DNA of 64,000 bases, taken from assembly GCF_042661465.1 (NCBI RefSeq), contig NZ_JBHSWE010000001.1, positions 620,001 through 684,000 on the forward strand. Direction: 5' to 3'. Made by a program: the position numbers and the translations under genes. The notes below the pieces were generated by a model. That model was not told the origin of the DNA and searched no databases. It was given only the letters and a program-made list of their open reading frames with translations. Position 1 is the first letter of the stretch. Each line of letters opens with the position of its first letter. This document shows, in pieces, positions 36,844 to 45,517 of the stretch. This stretch comes from Marinobacterium_A aestuariivivens (lineage in GTDB: Bacteria; Pseudomonadota; Gammaproteobacteria; Pseudomonadales; Balneatricaceae).

Positions 36844-39800
36844 TTCACGGCCTCCTGTACATAGTCGTGGCCTTCACCGTCGAGCCAGTCGATATTCTTC
36901 ATCTTGCGCACCACCACGAACTCGTCGCGGTTCGAACCGACGGTGCCGTAGTAGTTGAACCCGTAGGACTGCTGTGCATAGCCGCCGATCATATGGGTCG
37001 GTTTCGGACAGACGCGGGTCACCGAGTTGTGGATACCGCCGCGGGTACCCGAGGTTTCGGCGCCCGGCACGTTCACGATGCGCTCCTGGGCGTGGTACAT
37101 CATCGTCATGCCCTCGTTGACGCGCTGCGAGACCACCGCACGCGCCGCGATGGTGCCGTTGGTGTTGAAGATCTCGACCCAGTCGTTGTCCTCGATGCCG
37201 ACCTTGGCGGCGTCGCCCTCCGACATCCAGATGATCGGACCGCCGCGGGACAGGGTCAGCATCAGCAGGTTGTCGCTGTAGGTGGAGTGGATGCCCCACT
37301 TCTGGTGCGGCGTGATCCAGTTCAGCGCGATCTCCGGGTTGCCGTTGGACTTCTTGTTCATGATCGGGTGCACCGACTTGGTATTGATCGGCGGCCGATA
37401 GACCAGCAGGCTCTCGCCCAGATCGCGCATCCACTGGTGATCCTGGTAGAACTGCTGACGTCCGGTCAGGGTGCGCCAGGGGATCAGCTCGTGGACGTTG
37501 GTGTAGCCGGCATTGTAGGAGACGTGCTCGTCCTCGAGGCCCGACCAGGTCGGCGACGAGATGATCTTGCGCGGCTGCGCCTGGACGTCGCGGAAACGGA
37601 TCTTCTCCTCCTCCTTCGGTTCGGCCAGATGGGTATGGTCGAGACCGGTGAACTCGCCCAGTGCCTCCCAGGCCTTGACCGCCACCTGACCGTTGGTCTC
37701 CGGCGCCAGCGCCAGGATCATCTCGGCGGCGTCGATGGCGGTCTCGATGCGGGCACGGCCCTTGCTCTCACCCTCGTCGACATGGGTCCAGTTGAGCTTC
37801 TTCAGCAGGTCGACCTCGTCCTTGGTATCCCAGCTGATGCCCTTGCCGCCGTTGCCGACCGACTCCAGCAGCGGGCCGACCGAGGTGAAGCGGGCATAGG
37901 TGTTGGGGTAGTCGCGCTCGACCACGCTCAGGCTCGGCATGGTCTTGCCCGGCACCGGCTCGCACTCGCCCTTCTTCCAGTCCTGGACGCCGAACGGCTG
38001 CGCCAGCTCCGCCGGGGTGTCATGCTGCAGCGGCAGCGTCACCAGGTCCTTCTCGACGCCGAGGTGACCGACGCAGACCTCGGAGAACGCCTTCGCGATG
38101 CCCTTGTAGATGTCCCAGTCGGAACGGGCTTCCCAGGCCGGATCCGTGGCCGCGGACAGCGGGTGGATGAACGGATGCATGTCCGAGGTGTTGAGGTCGT
38201 CCTTCTCGTACCAGGTCGCGGTCGGCAGCACGATATCGGAATAGAGGCAGGTGGTGGACATGCGGAAGTCCAGCGTCACCAGCAGGTCGACCTTGCCCTC
38301 CGGCGCCTGGTCGTGCCAGACGACCTCTTCCGGCTTCTTGCCGCCGGTCGCGCCCAGGTCCTCGCCCAGCACGCTGTGGTTGGTGCCCAGCAGGTACTTG
38401 AGCATGTACTCGTGGCCCTTGCCGGAGGAACCGAGCAGGTTCGAGCGCCAGATGAACATGTTGCGCGGGAAGTTCTGCGGGTTGTCCGGATCCTCGGCGG
38501 CGAAGCGCAGGGTGCCGTTCTTCAGCTGCTCGACCGTGTACTCGGCCGGGTTGCGGCCGGCCTGTTCGGCCTTGCGCACCAGCTCCAGCGGGTTGGTGCC
38601 CAGCTGCGGACAGGACGGCAGCCAGCCCATACGCTCGGCGCGGACGTTGTAATCGATCAGGCTGCCGGTCCACTTGGACTTGTCGGCCAGCGGCGAGAGG
38701 ATCTCCTGGGCCTCCAGCTTCTCGTAGCGCCACTGGCTGGAGTGGTTGTAGAAGAAGGAGGTGCCGTTCATGTGACGCGGCGGACGCTGCCAGTCGAGGG
38801 CGAACGCCAGCGGCAGCCAGCCGCACTGGGGACGCAGTTTTTCCTGCCCGACGTAATGCGCCCAGCCGCCGCCGCTCTGACCGATGCAGCCGCACAGCAC
38901 CAGCAGGTTGATCAGCCCGCGGTAGTTCATGTCCATGTGGTACCAGTGGTTCATACCGGCACCGACGATGATCATCGAACGACCGCGGGTCTTGTTGGCG
39001 TTGTCGCCGAATTCACGGGCGATGCGCTCGACGATCTTGCGGTCGACACCGGTGATGCGCTCCTGCCAGGCGGGCGTGTAGGGCGCGTTGTCGTCGTAGC
39101 TCTTCGCCACGTAGTCGCCGCCGAGACCGCGGTCGATGCCGTAGTTGGCCAGCATCAGGTCGTAGACGGTGACCACCAGGCTCTCGCTGCCGTCGGCCAG
39201 CTTGATGCGCTTGGCCGGCAGGTTGTGGTGCACTACGTCGGCGATCTTGTTGTCCTGGAAGTACTCGTTTTCGACACCGCCGAAATAGGGGAAGCCGACC
39301 GATACCACCTCGTCGTGATCGTCGAGCAGGCTGAGCTTGAGCTGCGTTTCCTGGCCCTCGCCGCCCTCTTTCGCCTCGATGTTCCACTTGCCCTTCTCGC
39401 CCCAGCGGAAGCCGATCGAGCCGTTCGGCACGACGTAGCGTCCGGAGGCCTCGTCGAAGGCGACGGTTTTCCAGTCCGGGTTGTTGTCCTGGCCGAGGTT
39501 GGCGTCGAAGTCGGACGCACGAACGAAGCGGCCGGCGGCGTACTGGCCGTCGTCACGCTTGTCGAGCTGCACCAGGAACGGCATGTCGCTGTAACGGCGG
39601 CAGTAGTCGGTGAAGTACTCGCTCGGATTGTCGACGTGGAACTCTTTCAGCACCACGTGGCCCATTGCCATTGCCAGCGCCGCGTCGGTGCCCTGCTTCG
39701 GGTTCATCCACAGATCGCAGAGCTTGGCGACCTCGGAATAGTCCGGGGTCACGGCGACGGTCTTGGTGCCCTTGTAGCGCACCTCGGTGAAGAAATGGGC

Positions 39801-40589
39801 ATCGGGGGTACGGGTCTGGGGGACGTTGGAGCCCCAGGCGATAATGTAGTTGGAGTTGTACCAGTCGGCCGCTTCCGGCACGTCGGTCTGCTCGCCCCAG
39901 GTCATCGGCGAGGCCGGCGGCAGGTCGCAGTACCAGTCGTAGAAGCTCAGGCAGGCGCCGCCGATCAGCGACAGATAGCGGGCGCCGGCGGCATAGGAGA
40001 CCATCGACATCGCCGGGATCGGCGAGAAGCCGACCACGCGGTCCGGGCCGTACTGCTTGATGGTGTAGGTGTTGGCCGCGGCGATGATCTCGTTGACCTC
40101 GTCCCAGCTCGAACGCACGAAACCGCCCTGACCACGGACGGACTTGTAGGATCTGGCCTTGTCGCTGTTCTCGACGATCGACGCCCAGGCTTCGACCGGC
40201 TCGAGACTGGTGCGGGCTTCACGCCAGAGCTTGAGCAGGCGCTTGCGCACGGTCGGATACTTCAGCCGGTTGGCACTGTAGATATACCAGGAGTAGCTGG
40301 CGCCGCGGGGGCAGCCGCGGGGCTCGTGATTCGGCAGATCCGGACGGGTGCGCGGATAGTCGGTCTGCTGGGTCTCCCAGGTGATCAGACCGTTCTTGAC
40401 GTAGATCTTCCAGCTGCAGGAGCCGGTACAGTTGACGCCGTGGGTCGAGCGCACGATCTTGTCGTGCTGCCAGCGCTGGCGGTAACCGTCCTCCCAGTCG
40501 CGGCTCTCGCTCCGGGTCTCGCCGTGGCCCCCGGCGAAGGTGCCCTGTTTCTTCTTCAGGAATCTCAATCGATCAAGCAGATGGCTCAT
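36840..40589 (-). CDS. narG: Respiratory nitrate reductase alpha subunit NarG
   Basis: Catalytic subunit, 1,249 residues, reducing nitrate to nitrite on the cytoplasmic face. Start at ATG 40589 (MSHLLDRLRFLKKKQGTFAG) has AGGAGAGAGAACC upstream; the open frame extends to 40832 without support. The FS0 cluster motif HGVNCTGSCSWKIYVKNGL contains the histidine ligand; the Mo-bis-MGD region includes YIIAWGSNVPQTRTPDAHFF with the Asp ligand, and EDLGATGGKKPEEVVWHD and VLPTATWYEKDDLNTSDMHP are typical. The gene is intact, in contrast to its neighbours. First gene of the narGHJI operon. Confidence 0.96.
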   Translation of the reverse strand: MSHLLDRLRFLKKKQGTFAGGHGETRSESRDWEDGYRQRWQHDKIVRSTHGVNCTGSCSWKIYVKNGLITWETQQTDYPRTRPDLPNHEPRGCPRGASYSWYIYSANRLKYPTVRKRLLKLWREARTSLEPVEAWASIVENSDKARSYKSVRGQGGFVRSSWDEVNEIIAAANTYTIKQYGPDRVVGFSPIPAMSMVSYAAGARYLSLIGGACLSFYDWYCDLPPASPMTWGEQTDVPEAADWYNSNYIIAWGSNVPQTRTPDAHFFTEVRYKGTKTVAVTPDYSEVAKLCDLWMNPKQGTDAALAMAMGHVVLKEFHVDNPSEYFTDYCRRYSDMPFLVQLDKRDDGQYAAGRFVRASDFDANLGQDNNPDWKTVAFDEASGRYVVPNGSIGFRWGEKGKWNIEAKEGGEGQETQLKLSLLDDHDEVVSVGFPYFGGVENEYFQDNKIADVVHHNLPAKRIKLADGSESLVVTVYDLMLANYGIDRGLGGDYVAKSYDDNAPYTPAWQERITGVDRKIVERIAREFGDNANKTRGRSMIIVGAGMNHWYHMDMNYRGLINLLVLCGCIGQSGGGWAHYVGQEKLRPQCGWLPLAFALDWQRPPRHMNGTSFFYNHSSQWRYEKLEAQEILSPLADKSKWTGSLIDYNVRAERMGWLPSCPQLGTNPLELVRKAEQAGRNPAEYTVEQLKNGTLRFAAEDPDNPQNFPRNMFIWRSNLLGSSGKGHEYMLKYLLGTNHSVLGEDLGATGGKKPEEVVWHDQAPEGKVDLLVTLDFRMSTTCLYSDIVLPTATWYEKDDLNTSDMHPFIHPLSAATDPAWEARSDWDIYKGIAKAFSEVCVGHLGVEKDLVTLPLQHDTPAELAQPFGVQDWKKGECEPVPGKTMPSLSVVERDYPNTYARFTSVGPLLESVGNGGKGISWDTKDEVDLLKKLNWTHVDEGESKGRARIETAIDAAEMILALAPETNGQVAVKAWEALGEFTGLDHTHLAEPKEEEKIRFRDVQAQPRKIISSPTWSGLEDEHVSYNAGYTNVHELIPWRTLTGRQQFYQDHQWMRDLGESLLVYRPPINTKSVHPIMNKKSNGNPEIALNWITPHQKWGIHSTYSDNLLMLTLSRGGPIIWMSEGDAAKVGIEDNDWVEIFNTNGTIAARAVVSQRVNEGMTMMYHAQERIVNVPGAETSGTRGGIHNSVTRVCPKPTHMIGGYAQQSYGFNYYGTVGSNRDEFVVVRKMKNIDWLDGEGHDYVQEAVK

Positions 40590-40745
40590 GGTTCTCTCTC
40601 CTGAAACCTTCAGGTCAGGACGGAACCTGGACCCGACGGGTCTGGCTCCGATCTTGGGGTTTTGAATCCGGTGGCGGCAGGCGAGGTATTGCTGCCTCTC
40701 CCGCCGGCATTGGGGCCACTCTAGGTCAGCCGGGTCCTGCGAAAG

Positions 40746-40759
40746 TTGACTCAGATCAA
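40746..40759 (-). promoter_or_regulatory. FNR/Dnr-type binding site upstream of narG
   Basis: TTGACTCAGATCAA matches the FNR-family half-site pattern TTGAY-N4-ATCAA. Its centre lies about 163 bases upstream of the narG start. At the usual -41.5 position it would give transcription start near 40711 and a leader of about 120 bases. The Dnr-like protein at 30935-31627 or an Fnr elsewhere could bind it. Confidence 0.7.
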
Positions 40760-40796
40760 CGCCCGCCGACCGGCCTCCGGCCTGCCAGGGAGCGAA

Positions 40797-40812
40797 TACC
40801 ACTTTGGTGGTA
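40797..40812. promoter_or_regulatory. Candidate NarL-type palindrome
   Basis: TACCACTTTGGTGGTA is a perfect palindrome of two TACCAC arms. Read as heptamers TACCACT and TACCACC it has the 7-2-7 spacing of NarL/NarP sites, but each heptamer departs from the TACYYMT consensus. It lies about 38 bases upstream of the FNR-type site relative to narG. Confidence 0.35.
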
Positions 40813-41006
40813 CCTCCAGATGAAGAACCCAACTTACTGAAAGAAAACCACTTTTTAGGTCAGGACCGACGTTTTCGAGGGACCGGCGGCGAACCCGGGG
40901 TCTTAGTGGGTAATACCCGTCCGGAACGCCGGATTTCGGATTGGCCTAACCCCGGAATAGCGACTATCCTGCATGCTGTATGCATATATAACTGGACGCT
41001 CTGACT

Positions 41007-42933
41007 ATGCCGGCAAGGATGTCAAGGAAGCGCCGGGCAGCCAGCGCGCTGCCGACCCGCTACCGTTCGCTGCCGTTCAGCCTTTATATCGGGCTGTCCT
41101 GGCTTGCACTTGCCCCTCTCCCGGCCAGTGCGCTCCCCCCGACGAGCTGATCGAACTCAGTCTCGAAGATCTGGCGAACCTGACCATCAGCTCGGTTTCG
41201 AAGACACCCGAACGGCTGTCCGATGCCGCCGCGTCGGTGTTCGTGATCACGGCCGAGGATATCAGGCGCAGCGGTGCCACCCGCCTGCCCGAGGTCCTGC
41301 GCCGGCACCGAACCTGCTGGTCGCCCGCACCGGCGCCGACAGTTACGCCATCAGCGCCCGCGGCTTCAATTCGACCACCGCGAACAAGCTGCAGGTGCTG
41401 ATCGACGGCCGCATCGCCTATACCCCGCTCTACTCCGGGCTATTCTGGGATGCCCAGGACCTGATGTTGGAGGATATCGAGCGCATCGAGGTGATCAGCG
41501 GCCCCGGGGCCACCCTCTGGGGCAGCAACGCGGTCAACGGCGTGATCAATGTGATCAGCCGTCCGGCCAGCGAGACCCGGGGAACGCTGCTGAGAGGCGG
41601 CGCAGGCAACCTCGAGCGCGGTGCGGCACTGCGCCATGGCGGCCCGGTTGGCGCCGACAGCCATTTCCGGGTCTATGGCCAGGGGTTCCGGGTCCCGCAG
41701 TCGGAGCAGGAAAACGGCAGCGGCGCCCGTGACGGCTGGCACAAGGGGCAGGCGGGCTTTCGCCTCGACAGCGGCGAACTGACGCTGCAAGGTGATCTTT
41801 ATGAGGGCCGGCTGAACCGGGAAACGGCCGATAGCGGCGAGATCCGCGGCCTCAACCTGCTCAGCCGCTGGCGCCACGACCTCGACGACGGCTCCAGCCT
41901 GCAGTTGCAGGCCTATTACGACAGAACCGAGCGCGAACTGCCCGGTCTGTTCGCCGAGACGCTGGATATCGTCGATCTCGAGCTGCAACACAACCTGAAC
42001 GCCGGGGACGGTCACCGGGTTGTCTGGGGGCTGGGCTATCGTCATGCCTGGGACGAGGTCAGCAACTCGGCGCTGCTGCAGTTCCTGCCGGACGACGAAC
42101 GGCTGCACTGGAGCAACGCCTTCGTTCAGGACGAAATCCGCCTGCGCCCCAACCTGCACCTGACGCTCGGCGCCCGCCTCGAGCACAACCGCTACACCGG
42201 TTTCGAGTTCATGCCCAATGTGCGCCTGGGCTGGAACCTGACGCCCCGGGACCTGCTCTGGGCCTCCCTGGCCCGTTCGGTGCGCACGCCGTCGCGCCTC
42301 GACCGTGACTTTTTCGTTCCCTTCCTGCCGTCGGCGGGCGGGCCCTTCAACGGCGGCCCGGATTTCGAGTCCGAAACGGCCGACTCGCTCGAGCTCGGCT
42401 ATCGGGGGTCGCGCGGCGGACGCTTCAACTACTCGATCACCGCCTTCTACCAGGATTACGACAAGCTGCGGGCGGTCGAGCCGGTCGGTGACGGCACTTT
42501 CGTACTCGGCAACGGAATCGAAGCACAGATCTACGGCCTCGAGGCCTGGGGCGACTACCAGGTCAACGAAGGCTGGCAACTCAATGCCGGCGCCCTGCTG
42601 CGGCGCGACGAGCTCGATCTCGACCGCGGCAGTCTCGAGACCTCCCAGGGCAATGACCCGTCGCACCAGTGGCTGCTGCGCTCGCGGCATGCACTGAGCC
42701 CGGTACACGAGTTCGACTGGACGATCCGCCATGTCGGCAAGCTGCCCGACCCGGAGGTCCCGGCCTATACGGCGCTCGATATCAGACTCGGCTGGCAGCC
42801 GAGGCCCGAGTTGGAACTGTCGTTGTCGGGCTGGAACCTGCTCGATGACCGTCATCCCGAGTTCGGCCAATCCGGGTCACGCAGCGAGGTCGAGCGCAGC
42901 CTGTACCTGGAACTCCTGTTGAGGTTCCGATGA
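41007..42933 (+). CDS. TonB-dependent outer-membrane receptor (two frameshifts)
   Basis: About 642 residues with one base restored at the C6 run 41135-41140 and one near 41301-41306. From ATG 41007 a signal peptide ends around LAPLPASA; the segment ELIELSLEDLANLTISSVSK precedes the plug domain (RLSDAAASVFVITAEDIRRS; SYAISARGFNSTTANKLQVL; DIERIEVISGPGATLWGSNA, VNGVINVI). The beta barrel ends in YLELLLRFR with a C-terminal aromatic signature. The short ELxxLSLEDLxxLxxxSVSK lead is typical of a receptor subgroup that precedes YfiR-like genes. The substrate is unknown. Its stop overlaps the yfiR-like start, so it heads a signalling operon. Breaks are probably errors. Confidence 0.85.
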
Positions 42934-43486
42934 TGCGACCGATTGCGAGTCTGCTCGCCCTGCTCTGCCTGGGTGCCGGCCTGCTGGGTGCAGCCACGGC
43001 ACCGGCGCAGGAGGCGGCACCGGAAACGCGAATCAAGGCGGCCTTTCTGTACAAGTTCTGCCACTACGTGGAATGGCCCGATCAGGCCTTCGAAGCCCTG
43101 GACAGTCCAATCCGGATCGGCATCGTCGGTGCCGAAAACATCGCCGATGAACTCGAGCGGGCGGCGCAGGGCCAGCGTATCGGCCGGCGACCGTTGCAGC
43201 TGCACCGTCTCGATCCCGATGCCGACCCGGCGGGCATCCATCTGCTATTCGTCGACGCCGGCACGCTGAATGCCCGCCCGCCCATTCTGGGCCGCCTGCA
43301 GCACCAGCCCGTGCTGCTGGTGACCGACAGTCCGGCAGGGCTCGACACGGGGGAACCATCAACTTCGCCGTCGAAAACGACCGGGTACGCTTCGATGTCT
43401 CGCTGGCCGTGGCCAGCGAGCATTCACTGCGTATCAGCTCGCAGCTGTTGTCGGTGGCACGACAGGTACGGAGGGCACAGCCATGA
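42930..43486 (+). CDS. YfiR-like periplasmic protein (DUF4154, one frameshift)
   Basis: 185 residues with one base restored at GGGGG 43349-43353. A signal peptide (SLLALLCLGAGLLGAATAPA) is followed by the DUF4154 core: RIKAAFLYKFCHYVEWPDQA, IRIGIVGAENIADELERAA, HLLFVDAGTLN and, after the break, TINFAVENDRVRFDVSLAVA. YfiR of Pseudomonas restrains a diguanylate cyclase from the periplasm; relatives next to receptors and kinases probably relay a periplasmic signal. Start and stop overlap neighbouring genes (ATGA), so translation is coupled. Confidence 0.85.
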
Positions 43487-45075
43487 ACCGGCATCTGGAC
43501 GCCGTACGGCACACCGACTTTCCAGCCTCCGCCGCCCCGCCGTCGTCACGGCAGGCCTTCGGGCTGCGGTCGATCCGTCACAAGCTTTCGCTCGGGGTGC
43601 TGCTGAGCACGGTGACGGCACTGTTGATTTCGGGCGCCGTCATCATCTACTACGACCTGAGTGATTTTCGCCAACGTACATTGCAGGACCTTCGCACCCA
43701 GGCCGACCTGCTCGGCCAGGCCAGCGTGGCGGCGCTGCAGTTCGATGACGCCGACACCGCGACCGCCCAGCTGAGCCTGCTGCGGCTGCGTCCGCAGATA
43801 CTGGCGGCCACCCTTTATGGTGTCGATGGCAAGGCCTTCGCCCGTTACAGCGCCGGCGGCGTCACGGACCTGCCGCTCCCGACGCGGGTCGACGACACCG
43901 CCTATCGCATCGACGGTGACCGGCTGCTGCTGTCCCGCCCCATTCTGTTCGACGGCGAGCGGCTGGGCTTCATCTACCTGTTGGCAAACTACCCCTACCG
44001 GGAGCGGTTGCTACGGGATGTCGGCATCGTCGTCGGCGTGGCCCTGTTCGCTCTGGCGATCTCGATGTTGATCTCGCTGTGGATCCAAAGCCGCATCACC
44101 CGGCCGGTCCTGCGGGTCAGCGAACTGGCGCGACGGGTGGTCGAGCAGCGTGACTATGGCCTGAGAGCCGATACCGGCGGCGACGACGAGATCGGTTATC
44201 TGGTGCAGGCCTTCAACGACATGCTGGCCGAAATCGGCCGCCGCACCGCGGAACTCGAATCCAGCAACCGCCGCCTCGGGGAGGAGATCCACGAGCGCCG
44301 CCAGGCCAGCGAGGAGATCCGGCGCCTGAATGCCGAGCTCGAACAGCGCGTCCAGCTGCGCACCGCCGAGCTGGAGAACGCCAACAAGGAACTGGAGGCC
44401 TTCAGCTACTCGGTGTCCCATGACCTGCGGGCACCGTTGCGCTCGATCGACGGCTTCAGCCAGGCGCTGCTCGAGGACTGCCTGGACTCCCTCGACGCCA
44501 CCGGGCAGGATTATCTGAACCGCGTGCGCGCCGCTGCCCAGCGCATGGGGGTGCTGATCGACGACCTGCTGAACCTGTCCCGCGTCAGCCGTGCGCAACT
44601 GACACTCGAACCGCTGGACCTCAGCCTCCTGGCACGGGAGATCCTGGCCCAGCTTAGCGAACAGGAGCCCGAGCGCGATGTGACGGTCGATATAGAGAAT
44701 GGCCTGCTCTGCCGGGGCGATCCGAGGCTGATCCGGGTGGCGCTGGAGAATCTGCTCGGCAATGCCTGGAAATACAGCGCCCGGCGCGAACGGGCACGGA
44801 TCGCCTTCTATCTGCGCGACGGCGAACAAGGGCAGGCGTTCTGCATCGAGGACAACGGCGCCGGCTTCGACATGGCCTATGCCGACCGGCTGTTCGGCGC
44901 CTTCCAGCGCCTGCACGACGCCCGCGACTACCCCGGCACAGGCGTCGGACTCGCTACGGTGCAACGCATCATCCGCCGCCACGGCGGAGATGTCTGGGCC
45001 GAGGCCGAAGTAGACCAGGGTGCCCGCTTCTATTTCAGACTGCCGGCACCGACGCCGGACGGAGACGCGTCATGA
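43483..45075 (+). CDS. Membrane sensor histidine kinase with CHASE8-like and HAMP domains
   Basis: 530 residues. Transmembrane segment 1 at about 36-58 (LGVLLSTVTALLISGAVIIY), a periplasmic CHASE8-like region (DLRTQADLLGQASVAALQFD), a second membrane segment near 180-202, HAMP, a coiled coil, then HisKA with phosphoacceptor His313 (FSYSVSHDLRAPLRSIDGFS) and a HATPase with NLLGNAWKYS (N box), DNGAGFDM (G1) and GTGVGLATVQRI (G2). It should phosphorylate one or both of the following response regulators. Stop overlaps the next start by four bases. Confidence 0.9.
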   Translation: MNRHLDAVRHTDFPASAAPPSSRQAFGLRSIRHKLSLGVLLSTVTALLISGAVIIYYDLSDFRQRTLQDLRTQADLLGQASVAALQFDDADTATAQLSLLRLRPQILAATLYGVDGKAFARYSAGGVTDLPLPTRVDDTAYRIDGDRLLLSRPILFDGERLGFIYLLANYPYRERLLRDVGIVVGVALFALAISMLISLWIQSRITRPVLRVSELARRVVEQRDYGLRADTGGDDEIGYLVQAFNDMLAEIGRRTAELESSNRRLGEEIHERRQASEEIRRLNAELEQRVQLRTAELENANKELEAFSYSVSHDLRAPLRSIDGFSQALLEDCLDSLDATGQDYLNRVRAAAQRMGVLIDDLLNLSRVSRAQLTLEPLDLSLLAREILAQLSEQEPERDVTVDIENGLLCRGDPRLIRVALENLLGNAWKYSARRERARIAFYLRDGEQGQAFCIEDNGAGFDMAYADRLFGAFQRLHDARDYPGTGVGLATVQRIIRRHGGDVWAEAEVDQGARFYFRLPAPTPDGDAS

Positions 45076-45506
45076 CCAACAAGCCGATACTGCTGGTAGA
45101 AGACAACCCGGACGACGAAGCCCTGGCGCTCAGGGCCTTCCGCAAGAGCAACATCAGCAACGGCATAGAGGTCGCCCGGGACGGCGCCGAGGCCCTTGAT
45201 TACCTCTTCGCCCGCGGCGCCTATGCCCACAAGGAAGGCCTGGAGCTGCCGGCGGTGGTGCTGCTCGACCTCAAGCTGCCGAAGATCGATGGCCTCGAGG
45301 TGCTGCGCCAGATACGGCAGAACGAACGAACCCGCTCGCTGCCAGTGGTGATCCTGACATCGTCGCGGCAGGAGGAGGATCTGGTCCGGGGCTATGACCT
45401 CGGTGCCAACAGTTACGTCCGCAAACCGGTTGATTTCAACGAATTCGTCACGGCCGTCGGCCAGTTGGGCATGTACTGGCTGCTGCTGAACGAGTTGCCC
45501 TACTAG
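45072..45506 (+). CDS. Single-domain response regulator (Rcp1-like)
   Basis: 144 residues, receiver domain only: acidic pocket LLVEDNPDDEALALRAF, phosphoacceptor Asp66 in VVLLDLKLPKIDG, Thr in VVILTSS and Lys in YVRKPVDFNEF. The longer loop before the Asp is typical of Rcp1-type regulators paired with HisKA kinases like the preceding one. It has no output domain, so it may act as phosphate shuttle or modulate the kinase. Confidence 0.92.
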   Translation: MTNKPILLVEDNPDDEALALRAFRKSNISNGIEVARDGAEALDYLFARGAYAHKEGLELPAVVLLDLKLPKIDGLEVLRQIRQNERTRSLPVVILTSSRQEEDLVRGYDLGANSYVRKPVDFNEFVTAVGQLGMYWLLLNELPY

Positions 45507-45517
45507 GGAGTGCCATC

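Larger units (their letters stand above)
40590..41006. other. Divergent regulatory region between narG and the TonB receptor gene
   Basis: About 417 bases without a gene, holding control sites for narG (minus strand) and the receptor (plus strand). Besides the two sites listed separately, TGTATGCATATATAAC near 40977-40992 could include a -10 element for the receptor gene. No terminator is expected here. Confidence 0.6.

Noticed and set aside
36867..40604. A 1,245-codon open frame on the plus strand, opposite narG
   Set aside because: It is the antisense shadow of narG, which is unmistakable on the minus strand. Long antisense frames are common in GC-rich genes, and this one has no family resemblance or ribosome-binding site.
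11302..43353. Programmed ribosomal frameshifting in gsp, nar and yfiR-like genes
   Set aside because: The breaks lie in many unrelated genes, at ordinary G/C runs, without slippery heptamers plus downstream structures; sequence error explains them better.
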